Origin: Streptomyces canus 299MFChir4.1
GTDB taxonomy: Bacteria > Actinomycetota > Actinomycetes > Streptomycetales > Streptomycetaceae
Length of the DNA stretch: 64,000 bases
Reading direction: 5' to 3'
Assembly (NCBI RefSeq): GCF_000383615.1
Contig: NZ_KB911604.1
Location: 22,645 to 86,644, forward strand
Part shown: positions 40,507 to 48,043 of the stretch, in pieces
How the letters are laid out: the number at the start of each line of letters is the position of its first letter
Position numbering within the stretch: the first letter of the stretch is position 1
Program-made: the position numbers and the translations under genes
The notes under the pieces: generated by a model
What the model saw: the letters and a program-made list of their open reading frames with translations, nothing else
Database searches by the model: none
Told to the model about the DNA's origin: nothing

Positions 40507-40953
40507 ATGGACAGTGCGAAGTACCTCGCCGCCATCGACTCGCTGTGCGCCCGCGACCTGACCGCGGCGGACGGCGGGCCGGGCGCCTACCGGTCGGGGC
40601 CCGGTTACCGCATCGAGTCGTTAGAGGTGAGCCACGGGACGCGGGACGGCGACGCGGCGCCACGCATGGCGATCGTGGGGGACTTCTACGCCCTCAAGAG
40701 CCGCATAGGCCAGGAGTTGGACGACCGCTGGGGCCGGCAGCAGCGGCCCTGGGGCATGGACACGCTCAAGGTGCGCCTCGACCGGGGCGAGGAGATACCC
40801 GAGCCCTGGTTCACGACGAGCATCGTGACGGACGACCTCGACCTCTGGCAGCCGCCTGGCTCGGACCGCTGGATCGCCCTCGGCGTGGGCTACCGGGACG
40901 AGGCCGACGAGGTCCATGTCCTCGCCGTGGCCTCGGACATCGACCCGGTGTGA
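40507..40953 (+). CDS. Small hypothetical protein with in-frame TTA codon
   Basis: I do not recognise this 148-residue protein. It is acidic and hydrophilic, with WGRQQRPWGMDTLKVRLDRGEEIPEPWF as its most distinctive part, and no signal or membrane segment. Codon 39 (40621-40623) is TTA for leucine, very rare in this genome, so translation may require the bldA tRNA and be limited to late growth. The ATG at 40507 has no strong ribosome binding site; an earlier in-frame GTG is possible. It ends five bases from the convergent Mug gene. Third-position G+C fits real coding sequence. Confidence 0.7.
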   Translation: MDSAKYLAAIDSLCARDLTAADGGPGAYRSGPGYRIESLEVSHGTRDGDAAPRMAIVGDFYALKSRIGQELDDRWGRQQRPWGMDTLKVRLDRGEEIPEPWFTTSIVTDDLDLWQPPGSDRWIALGVGYRDEADEVHVLAVASDIDPV

Positions 40954-40957
40954 CCCG

Positions 40958-41506
40958 TCAGCCCCGCTCCGCCGCCACCCGCAGCCGGGCGAACTCCTCC
41001 GCCATCGTCGCCGCGGTCCAGTGCGCGTTGAGGCCGCTCGGATTGGGCAGCACCCACACGCGCGAGGCGCCGACCGTCCGCTCCTGCGGCCCGACCCTCG
41101 CCTTCTTGTCGTCGAAGGCCGCACGGTAGGCGGTGACCCCGACCACGGCCAGCCAACGCGGCTTGAGCCGCGCCACCTTCTCCGCCAGCAGCCGCCCGCC
41201 CTCGTGGTACTCCTCGGCGCTCAGCTCGTCCGCCCGCGCGGTCGCCCGGGCCACGACATTGGTGATCCCGAGTCCGTACGACAGCAACTCCCGCTGCTCG
41301 GACGGCTTCAGGAGCCTCGGTGTGAACCCGGACAGGTGCAGCACCGGCCAGAACCGGTTTCCGGGACGGGCGAAGTGATGGCTGGTGGCCGCCGTCATCA
41401 GCCCGGGATTGATGCCGCAGAACAGAACGCGGAGGCCGTCCGCGACGACATCCGGCACGAGCCGGTCGCGGGCGGCCTCCAGGTCCGCGGGGGTGAACCG
41501 GGTCAG
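40958..41506 (-). CDS. mug: G/U mismatch-specific uracil-DNA glycosylase (Mug-type)
   Basis: A glycosylase of about 182 residues, removing uracil or ethenocytosine opposite G in base-excision repair. Motifs are LFCGINPGLMTAATSHHFARPGNRFWPVL (catalytic loop GINPGL with Asn) and VLPNPSGLNAHW. The likely start is the CTG at 41506 (LTRFTPADLEAARDRL), which overlaps the purB stop as CTGA; similar proteins begin MTRF in memory. The first GTG (41458) would cut 16 residues but is the only conventional start. It follows purB on the same strand, so it is probably translated by coupling. Confidence 0.85.
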   Translation of the reverse strand: MTRFTPADLEAARDRLVPDVVADGLRVLFCGINPGLMTAATSHHFARPGNRFWPVLHLSGFTPRLLKPSEQRELLSYGLGITNVVARATARADELSAEEYHEGGRLLAEKVARLKPRWLAVVGVTAYRAAFDDKKARVGPQERTVGASRVWVLPNPSGLNAHWTAATMAEEFARLRVAAERG

Positions 41507-42945
41507 AGGATCGCCCCCGGCGCGTAGCCCGCGGCGGCCGGGTGCTGCTTGACGATCTCCTCGATCCGGCCGACGACGGCGCCGACCTGGTCGGCGGCGG
41601 CGCCCGTGAAGGACAGCTTGTCGGCCATCAGCGCGTCCAGCTGGGCGCGGTCGAGCGGGATGCGCTCGTCGGCGGCCAGCTTGTCGAGGAGTTCGTTGCG
41701 CTCGGCGCCCTGCTCGCGCATCGCGAGGGCGGAGGCGACGGCGTTCTCCTTGATCGCCTCGTGCGCGACCTCACGGCCGACGCCCGCGCGGACCGCGCCC
41801 ATCAGCACCTTGGTGGTGGCCAGGAAGGGCAGGTACCGGTCCAGCTCGCGCGCGACGACGGCCGGGAAGGCGCCGAACTCGTCGAGCACGGTGAGGAAGG
41901 TCTCCAGGAGGCCGTCGAGCGCGAAGAACGCGTCCGGCAGCGCGACCCGGCGCACCACCGAGCAGGACACGTCGCCCTCGTTCCACTGGTCGCCCGCCAG
42001 CTCGCCGGTCATCGAGGCGTAGCCGCGCAGGATGACCATGAGGCCGTTGACGCGCTCGCAGGACCGCGTGTTCATCTTGTGCGGCATCGCGGAGGAGCCG
42101 ACCTGACCCGGCTTGAAGCCCTCGGTCACCAGCTCGTGCCCGGCCATCAGGCGGATCGTCTTCGCCAGCGAGGACGGGGCCGCCGCCAGCTGGACCAGCG
42201 CGGTCACGACCTCGTAGTCCAGGGAGCGGGGGTAGACCTGGCCGACCGAGGTGAACGCCTGCGAGAAGCCCAGGTGACCGGCGATCCGCTGCTCCAGCTC
42301 CGCCAGCTTCGAGGCGTCCCCGCCCAGCAGGTCCAGCATGTCCTGCGCGGTGCCGACCGGGCCCTTGATCCCTCGCAGCGGGTAGCGGGCGAGGAGTTCC
42401 TCGACCCGGCCGTACGCCACGAGCAGTTCGTCCGCCGCGGTCGCGAAACGCTTGCCGAGGGTGGTGGCCTGCGCGGCCACGTTGTGCGAGCGGCCGGCCA
42501 TGACCAGCTCGCCGTACTCGCCGGCCAGCTTGGCGAGGCGGGCCAGGACGGCCACGCTGCGGTCGCGGACCAGTTCCAGGGAGAGCCGGATCTGGAGCTG
42601 CTCGACGTTCTCCGTGAGGTCCCGGGAGGTCATGCCCTTGTGGACCTGCTCGTGCCCGGCGAGGTCGTTGAACTCCTCGATCCGCGCCTTCACGTCATGC
42701 CGCGTGACCTTCTCGCGCTCGGCGATGGAGGCAAGGTCGACGGTGTCCAGGACCCGCTCGTAGTCGGCGAGGGCCTGCTCCGGCACCTCGATCCCGAGGT
42801 CCTTCTGGGCCCGCAGCACGGCGAGCCAGAGCTGACGCTCGAGCCTCACCTTCTGCTCGGGCGACCAGAGCGTGGCGAGCTCGGCGGAGGCGTAGCGTCC
42901 GGCGAGGACGTTGGGGATGCGGGGCTTGGCGGGAGCGGAAGTCAC
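41503..42945 (-). CDS. purB: Adenylosuccinate lyase
   Basis: A 480-residue fumarase/aspartase-superfamily lyase, the normal length for this family. It cleaves SAICAR and adenylosuccinate in purine and AMP synthesis. The signature SSAMPHKMNTRSCER includes the catalytic Ser, and TSRDLTENVEQLQIRL, GRSHNVAAQATT (His) and GIKGPVGT are further family loops. GTG 42945 was chosen because it is followed by SAPAKPRIPNVLAGRYAS, the usual N-terminus; the frame extends upstream without coding character. It is followed by mug with a four-base overlap. Confidence 0.96.
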   Translation of the reverse strand: MTSAPAKPRIPNVLAGRYASAELATLWSPEQKVRLERQLWLAVLRAQKDLGIEVPEQALADYERVLDTVDLASIAEREKVTRHDVKARIEEFNDLAGHEQVHKGMTSRDLTENVEQLQIRLSLELVRDRSVAVLARLAKLAGEYGELVMAGRSHNVAAQATTLGKRFATAADELLVAYGRVEELLARYPLRGIKGPVGTAQDMLDLLGGDASKLAELEQRIAGHLGFSQAFTSVGQVYPRSLDYEVVTALVQLAAAPSSLAKTIRLMAGHELVTEGFKPGQVGSSAMPHKMNTRSCERVNGLMVILRGYASMTGELAGDQWNEGDVSCSVVRRVALPDAFFALDGLLETFLTVLDEFGAFPAVVARELDRYLPFLATTKVLMGAVRAGVGREVAHEAIKENAVASALAMREQGAERNELLDKLAADERIPLDRAQLDALMADKLSFTGAAADQVGAVVGRIEEIVKQHPAAAGYAPGAIL

Positions 42946-43004
42946 GTGTACGGATTCTACTGGCGATTCCTGCAGGCCAGCGTCAGGGTCCCGTTCGTCG
43001 GAAC

Positions 43005-43346
43005 CTACGAGAGCTCTTCCGCGAGCTCCGCCAGGATTTCGGCGTGGCACCGTTCGGGCGCGCACCAGCAGGCCAGGGCCTTGCCGCGAAGGCCGGGCAG
43101 CAGAGCGAGCAGATCCGGCCGCGCCAGCAGATACGCCCGGTACTTCGCCATGACCTCGGCCCGCGTGCCGTCCCGGCGGCGCGCGGGGGTGTCATAGGCG
43201 AAGGGGTTGTACAGCGGGTGCTTCGGCAGGTCCCAGCCACCCATGGTCCAGCGACGCCCGACGTAGACGAGGTCGGCGGGCGCGTGTTCGAGGCGGGGGC
43301 CGTACTCGTGGATACGGCCCCTGACGTTGACCACGCGCGTGTGCAC
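43005..43346 (-). CDS. DUF4326 domain protein
   Basis: A 113-residue protein of the DUF4326 family. Signs are RVVNVRGRIHEYGPRLEHA, YVGRRWTMGGWDLPKHPLYNPF and ACWCAPERCHAEILAELA, in which two Cys and a His could form a metal site. Family members are small nucleotide- or DNA-related proteins found in phages and actinobacteria, with no proven function. GTG 43346 starts it, seven bases after the SGNH hydrolase gene on the same strand, so they may be co-transcribed toward purB. Confidence 0.8.
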   Translation of the reverse strand: MHTRVVNVRGRIHEYGPRLEHAPADLVYVGRRWTMGGWDLPKHPLYNPFAYDTPARRRDGTRAEVMAKYRAYLLARPDLLALLPGLRGKALACWCAPERCHAEILAELAEELS

Positions 43347-43352
43347 GACGTC

Positions 43353-44126
43353 CTAGTGCTCGTACGGCAGGAGGTCGGGTCGCTTCGGGGGCAGGCCGTC
43401 GCCCGAGGAACGGCCCGTCAGACGCCGGCCGATCCAGGGCAGCAGGTACTGCCGGGTGAACCGTACGTCGGCGATGCGGCGGGCCAGCCACGGCGGCGGC
43501 ACGGTGGCCGGCAGCGGCGTTCGCCACTCCGTGTCCTCGGGGTCGTAGCCGAGGCACTGCCACACGGCCTCGCAGACCCTGCGGTGGCCCTCGGCTGTCA
43601 GGTGCAGCCGGTCCACGTCCCACATCCGCTGGTCGGACAGCGAGTCCGCGCCGTACAGGTCGACGACCACCGCACCATGCCGCCCGGCGAGTTCGTCGAC
43701 GACCCCGAACAGCTCCTCCATGCGCGGCCGGAAGCGGGCCTGGACCGGGCCCTGGCGGCCGGGGCTGTGCATCAGCACCAGCTGCTTGCAGGACGGGGCC
43801 AGCCGCTCCACGGCCTCCGTCAGCAGGTCGCGGACGCGGACCATGTCGCACTTGGGCCGCAGGGTGTCGTTGAGGCCGCCCACCAGCGTGATCACGTCCG
43901 GCTGCATCGCCGCCGCCACGTCGACCTGCTCGTCGACGATCTGCTGGATCAGCTTGCCGCGCACGGCGAGGTTGGCGTACCGGAAGCCGGGTGTCGCGGC
44001 GGCCATCCGGCCGGCGAGGAGGTCGGCCCAACCGCGGTAGGAGCCGTCCGGCAGCAGGTCCGACATGCCCTCGGTGAAGGAGTCGCCGACCGCGACCAGG
44101 CTGGAGTAAGTGGGATTCGTCTGCAT
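43353..44126 (-). CDS. SGNH/GDSL-family hydrolase
   Basis: A 257-residue SGNH hydrolase without a signal peptide. Block I is VAVGDSFTEGM with the catalytic Ser (residue 16), block II Gly is in ANLAVRGK, block III is GGLNDT, and block V is WDVDRLHLTAEGH with Asp and His. The C-terminus (GRSSGDGLPPKRPDLLPYEH) is family-typical. Likely an esterase or lipase-like acyl hydrolase in the cytosol. It precedes the DUF4326 gene by seven bases on the same strand. Confidence 0.9.
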   Translation of the reverse strand: MQTNPTYSSLVAVGDSFTEGMSDLLPDGSYRGWADLLAGRMAAATPGFRYANLAVRGKLIQQIVDEQVDVAAAMQPDVITLVGGLNDTLRPKCDMVRVRDLLTEAVERLAPSCKQLVLMHSPGRQGPVQARFRPRMEELFGVVDELAGRHGAVVVDLYGADSLSDQRMWDVDRLHLTAEGHRRVCEAVWQCLGYDPEDTEWRTPLPATVPPPWLARRIADVRFTRQYLLPWIGRRLTGRSSGDGLPPKRPDLLPYEH

Positions 44127-44156
44127 GGCGGAAGAAATGGTAACCCGCTCACATAC

Positions 44157-45194
44157 TTACCGGTCGGTGGGTCCGGGGGGCCCCACCTGCAGGCCGAACA
44201 GCTCCCGCAACACGTCCTCCATCGTCACCAGCCCGGCCAGCCGCCCGTCCTCGCCGAGCACCGCCGCCAGGTGCGTCCGGCTGCGCCGCATCGCCGTCAG
44301 CACGTCGTCGAGCGGGGTGCTCTCCCGGATCCGTGCGATCGGCCGCATGTCCCGCACCGAGAACGGCAGATCCCGCGGTGAGGCGTCCAGCGCGTCCTTG
44401 ACGTGCAGGTAGCCGACGATCCGGCGCCCCTCGTCCACCACCGGGAACCGGGAGAACCCGGACTCGCTCGACAGCGCCTCCAACTGCTCCGGCGTCACCC
44501 CCACCCGCGCGTAGACCACGCGTTCCAGGGGCAGCACCACGTCCCGCACGGGTCGTCGCCCCAGCTCCAGAGCGTCGTGCAGCCGCTCCCGCGCGCGCTC
44601 GTCGATCAGGCCCGCCTCACCCGAGTCCCGCACGATCCGGGCCAGCTCGGCGTCCGTGAAGGTGGCCGTGACCTCGTCCTTGGTCTCCACGCGCAGCAGC
44701 TTCAGCAGGGCGTTCGCGAAGGCGTTGACCGCGAAGATCACCGGGCGCAGCCCGCGCGCCAGCGCGACCAGCGGCGGCCCGAGGAGCAGCGCACTGCGCA
44801 CCGGTTCCGCGAGCGTGACGTTCTTCGGGACCATCTCGCCGAACAGCATGTGCAGATACGTCGCCAAAGCCAGCGCGATCACGAAGGACACCGCGTGCCC
44901 CGCGCCCTTCGGCACACCCACCGCGTGGAACACCGGCTCCAGCAGATGCGCGATCGCCGGCTCCGCGACCACACCCAGAACCAGCGTGCACAACGTGATC
45001 CCGAGCTGCGCCGCCGCCAACAGCGCGGAGACGTGCTCCAGCCCCCACAGCACGCTCTTCGCCCGCCGGTCGCCCTGCTCCGCATGGGGCTCGACCTGAC
45101 TGCGCCGCACCGAGATCAGCGCGAACTCGGCTCCCACGAAGAAGGCGTTCACGACAAGCGTCGCCAGACCGATCAGCAACTGGACGACGATCAT
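44157..45194 (-). CDS. CNNM/CorC-type (hemolysin-like) membrane protein, short form
   Basis: A 345-residue inner-membrane protein. The CNNM (DUF21) domain (about 1-190) has three or four helices and VNAFFVGAEFALISVRRSQVE at the start. A CBS pair follows (about 205-330: VRDVVLPLERVVYARVGVT and RPIARIRESTPLDDVL). The C-terminal CorC/HlyC domain is absent, unlike the neighbour. Family members take part in Mg2+ or Co2+ efflux. It is preceded on the same strand by the longer paralog (45232-46557), 37 bases away, so the two form an operon, perhaps a hetero-oligomer. Confidence 0.88.
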   Translation of the reverse strand: MIVVQLLIGLATLVVNAFFVGAEFALISVRRSQVEPHAEQGDRRAKSVLWGLEHVSALLAAAQLGITLCTLVLGVVAEPAIAHLLEPVFHAVGVPKGAGHAVSFVIALALATYLHMLFGEMVPKNVTLAEPVRSALLLGPPLVALARGLRPVIFAVNAFANALLKLLRVETKDEVTATFTDAELARIVRDSGEAGLIDERARERLHDALELGRRPVRDVVLPLERVVYARVGVTPEQLEALSSESGFSRFPVVDEGRRIVGYLHVKDALDASPRDLPFSVRDMRPIARIRESTPLDDVLTAMRRSRTHLAAVLGEDGRLAGLVTMEDVLRELFGLQVGPPGPTDR

Positions 45195-45231
45195 CGCGCG
45201 GTCCTCTCCGGGAGCAGGGGCTTGGCCTGGA

Positions 45232-46557
45232 TCATGACGCGGCCCCCTCCCCGATCAGGGGCGCGTGGAGCAGCACTCGGGCGGCTCTGCGGCCCTGGGC
45301 GTCCGTCACGTCGAGCTGCCAGCCGTTGACCTCCACCGAGTCGCCGACGGCCGGGATCCGGCCGAGTTCCGTCGCCAGCAGGCCGGCGAGCGTCTCGTAC
45401 GGACCCTCGGGCGCTCGCAGGCCCACGCGTGCGAGCTGGTCGATGCGGGTCGAGCCGTCGGCCTCGAAGAGTTGCCTGCCGTCCTCGTCGGTGCCCGCGG
45501 GGGCGAGGTCGGGGGTCTCGTGCGGGTCGTGCTCGTCGCGTACCTCACCGACGACCTCCTCGACGATGTCCTCCAGCGTGGCCACGCCCGCCGTGCCGCC
45601 GTACTCGTCGATGACGACCGCCATCGTGCGCTTGCCGGACAGCCGGTCCAGGAGCCGGTCCACGGTGAGCGACTCGGGGACCAGCAGCGGCTCGCGCAGC
45701 AGCTCGGCGACCGAGGCGCGGGGCCGGCGGTCGGCCGGAACCGCCAGGATGTCCTTGATGTGCGCGATGCCGACGACCGAGTCGAGGCTGCCGCGGTAGA
45801 CGGGGAACCGGGACAGCCCGGTCGCGCGCGTCGCGTTCGCCACGTCCTCGCAGGTCGCCTGGATGTCCAGGGCGATCACCTGCACCCGCGGGGTCATCAC
45901 GTTCTCCGCGGTCAGGTCGGCGAGGTTGAGTGTCCGGACGAACAGCTCGGCGGTGTCCGCCTCCAGCGCGCCCGCCCGGGCGGAGTGCCGGGCAAGGGCG
46001 GCCAGCTCCTGCGGCCCGCGCGCGGAGGCCAGCTCCTCGGCGGGTTCCAGGCCGAAGCGGCGCACCACCCGGTTGGCCGTGTTGTTGAGGTGGGTGATGA
46101 AGGGGCGGAAGGCCGCGCTGAACCAGCTCTGCGCGGTGCCCACCCGCTTGGCCATGGCCAACGGTGAGGAGATCGCCCAGTTCTTGGGCACCAGCTCGCC
46201 GACCACCATCAGGAAGACGGTCGACAGCGCGGTGCCGAGCACCAGCGCCAGCGACCGGGCCGCGGACCGCGAGATCCCGAGCGACTCCAAGGGCCCCGCG
46301 ATCAGCGCCGCGATCGACGGTTCGGCGAGCATGCCGACGACCAGGTTGGTCACGGTGATCCCGAGCTGCGCCCCGGACAGCTGGAACGTCAGATTCCGTA
46401 CGGCTTTCAGGGCGCCGGACGCACCCCGTTCACCGCGCTCCGCCGCCCGCTCCAACTGGCCGCGGTCCACCGTGGTCAGCGAGAACTCCGCCGCCACGAA
46501 GGCACCGCAGGCCAGCGAGAGAAGGATCGCCACCAGCAGGAGGAGCACTTCGGTCAT
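45232..46557 (-). CDS. CNNM/CorC-type (hemolysin-like) membrane protein, full length
   Basis: A 441-residue protein with an N-terminal CNNM domain (about 1-200; LACGAFVAAEFSLTTVDRGQLE), a CBS pair (about 215-340; AENVMTPRVQVIALD, RLLDRLSGKRTMAVVIDEYGGTAGVATLEDIVEE) and a C-terminal CorC/HlyC domain (about 350-435). It is likely a divalent-cation efflux or homeostasis protein. It precedes the shorter paralog in the same direction. The two are not identical in sequence, so a tandem duplication would be old. Confidence 0.9.
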   Translation of the reverse strand: MTEVLLLLVAILLSLACGAFVAAEFSLTTVDRGQLERAAERGERGASGALKAVRNLTFQLSGAQLGITVTNLVVGMLAEPSIAALIAGPLESLGISRSAARSLALVLGTALSTVFLMVVGELVPKNWAISSPLAMAKRVGTAQSWFSAAFRPFITHLNNTANRVVRRFGLEPAEELASARGPQELAALARHSARAGALEADTAELFVRTLNLADLTAENVMTPRVQVIALDIQATCEDVANATRATGLSRFPVYRGSLDSVVGIAHIKDILAVPADRRPRASVAELLREPLLVPESLTVDRLLDRLSGKRTMAVVIDEYGGTAGVATLEDIVEEVVGEVRDEHDPHETPDLAPAGTDEDGRQLFEADGSTRIDQLARVGLRAPEGPYETLAGLLATELGRIPAVGDSVEVNGWQLDVTDAQGRRAARVLLHAPLIGEGAAS

Positions 46558-46606
46558 CGGGTCACCTCCGTCCCATGATCGGACAGGGTCCCCGGGATCG
46601 CCCGTC

Positions 46607-47032
46607 CTAGTCGGCGAGGGGCTTCACCCAGCGCCGCCACTTTTCCTCGGGCGCATACCCCGCCGCGCGCCAAGCGTGCTGTGCCGTCTCGTTGCGCACC
46701 AGCACCATCGCGTCCCCGCGCCGCCCGCCGAGCCGTACGAACCGCTCTTCCGCGGCCGTGAGCAGCTCCGAGCCGATGCCCCGCCGACGGTGACCCGGAT
46801 GCACCGCGAGCCGGTACAGATGGCACCGCCAGCCGTCGAAGCCCGCGATCACCGTGCCGACGAGTTCGCCGTCGAGCTCGGCCAGTATCAGCGCCTCGGG
46901 GTCCCGAGCGACCAGCCGCTCCACGCCCTCCCGGTCGTCGCTGATGCTCGTCCCCTCGGCAGCCTGCTTCCAGAAGGCCAGCACGGTGTCGAGGTCGTCG
47001 GGCGTCGCGGCCCGTATGCGCAGGTCGGTCAT
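46607..47032 (-). CDS. GNAT-family N-acetyltransferase
   Basis: A 141-residue single-domain acetyltransferase. The acetyl-CoA loop is VHPGHRRRGIGSELLTAAEERF (motif A, RRRGIG). It starts MTDLRIRAATPDDLDTVLAFW and ends in AWRAAGYAPEEKWRRWVKPL. The substrate is unknown. It lies upstream of the CNNM pair in the same direction, 49 bases from the next gene, and may be co-transcribed with it. Confidence 0.9.
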   Translation of the reverse strand: MTDLRIRAATPDDLDTVLAFWKQAAEGTSISDDREGVERLVARDPEALILAELDGELVGTVIAGFDGWRCHLYRLAVHPGHRRRGIGSELLTAAEERFVRLGGRRGDAMVLVRNETAQHAWRAAGYAPEEKWRRWVKPLAD

Positions 47033-47088
47033 ACGGCGATCCCATCACGCCCGACGGCCCGGCACCCGCAGTTCCGGCATCCGGACGG

Positions 47089-47994
47089 CTACCGGCCGCG
47101 CAGTCGCGCCATCACCGGCGCGAACGCCTCCATGGACGCCTCCAGCACCGTCAGATAGGTGAAGCCGTACCGCTCACGCTGGGCCAGCACCTGCGCGACG
47201 ATCTCCTCGACCGTGCCGATCAGCATGATGGGCAGGTCCAGGGCCTGCTGGAGGGTCAGGTCCGGCAACCGGTGCAGGAACGGGGTGGCGACGGCCTCGC
47301 GGTCGTCGGTGACGACCACCGTCTGGATGAGCAGGTTCAGTTCGGCAGGCTCCTTGCGCCCCTCGGCGAGGTGCAGATAGCGCGCGACGCGCTCGTCGAG
47401 CTGCTCGGCGGTGGTCGGGGTCAGCGTGCCGGTCGTGTTGCCCGGCACCAGGGTCGCCCCGGTGAAGGCCGCGATGTCGGCGTGCTCGGCGGACAGCTTC
47501 AGCACCCGGTTTCCTATGCCGCCGATCAGCAGGGGCACCCGGGGCCGCTGCACCGGCTGCGGCACATGGTCCGGCGAGGACAGCAGCCGCTCCAGCTCCT
47601 CGACGGTGCGCCGCAGATGGTCCACCCGCTCGCCCGGAGAGCCGAAGGGCAGCCCCGCCTGGTCGTGCTCGGACTGCACATAGCCGGTGCCCAGGCCGAG
47701 TTCGAGGCGGCCGCCGGTCAGGGCGTCCACCGTGGCCACCTCGCGGGCGAGCAGCGCCGGGTTCCAGAACCCCGCGTTGAGGACGAACGTGCCGAGCCGT
47801 GGTCGCTCGGTGACCTCCGCCGCCGCGACCAGCGCCGGGAACGGAGCGATCTTGCCGAGATGGTCGGGGACCAGGATCACGTCGTAACCGAGTTCCTCGG
47901 CCCGCCGGCACTTGGTGCGCCAGTCCTCGTCGGTGGCGGCGGCGGTCAGGTTGGCGGCGAAGCGGAAGGGACGGGGCTGCACGGAACGGGGCAT
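47089..47994 (-). CDS. F420-dependent LLM-class oxidoreductase
   Basis: A 301-residue flavin-like (probably F420) oxidoreductase of the luciferase-like class, subgroup TIGR03621. Signs are EELGYDVILVPDHLGKIAPFPALVAAAE, GTFVLNAGFWNPALLAREVATVDALTGGRLELGLGTGYV and VPLLIGGIGNRVLKLSAEHADI. No substrate can be assigned. ATG 47994 has GAGGAG upstream. The next gene upstream on the same strand is an ABC permease, 49 bases away; a shared transcript is possible. Confidence 0.88.
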   Translation of the reverse strand: MPRSVQPRPFRFAANLTAAATDEDWRTKCRRAEELGYDVILVPDHLGKIAPFPALVAAAEVTERPRLGTFVLNAGFWNPALLAREVATVDALTGGRLELGLGTGYVQSEHDQAGLPFGSPGERVDHLRRTVEELERLLSSPDHVPQPVQRPRVPLLIGGIGNRVLKLSAEHADIAAFTGATLVPGNTTGTLTPTTAEQLDERVARYLHLAEGRKEPAELNLLIQTVVVTDDREAVATPFLHRLPDLTLQQALDLPIMLIGTVEEIVAQVLAQRERYGFTYLTVLEASMEAFAPVMARLRGR

Positions 47995-48043
47995 GAACTC
48001 TCCTCAGCGGCAAGCGACTTGAGTTGTCTGCCCCGCGATTCCA

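Noticed and set aside
44157..46557. Recent tandem duplication of the CNNM/CorC genes
   Set aside because: The two proteins differ clearly in sequence and length, so the duplication, if any, is old and common in actinobacteria.
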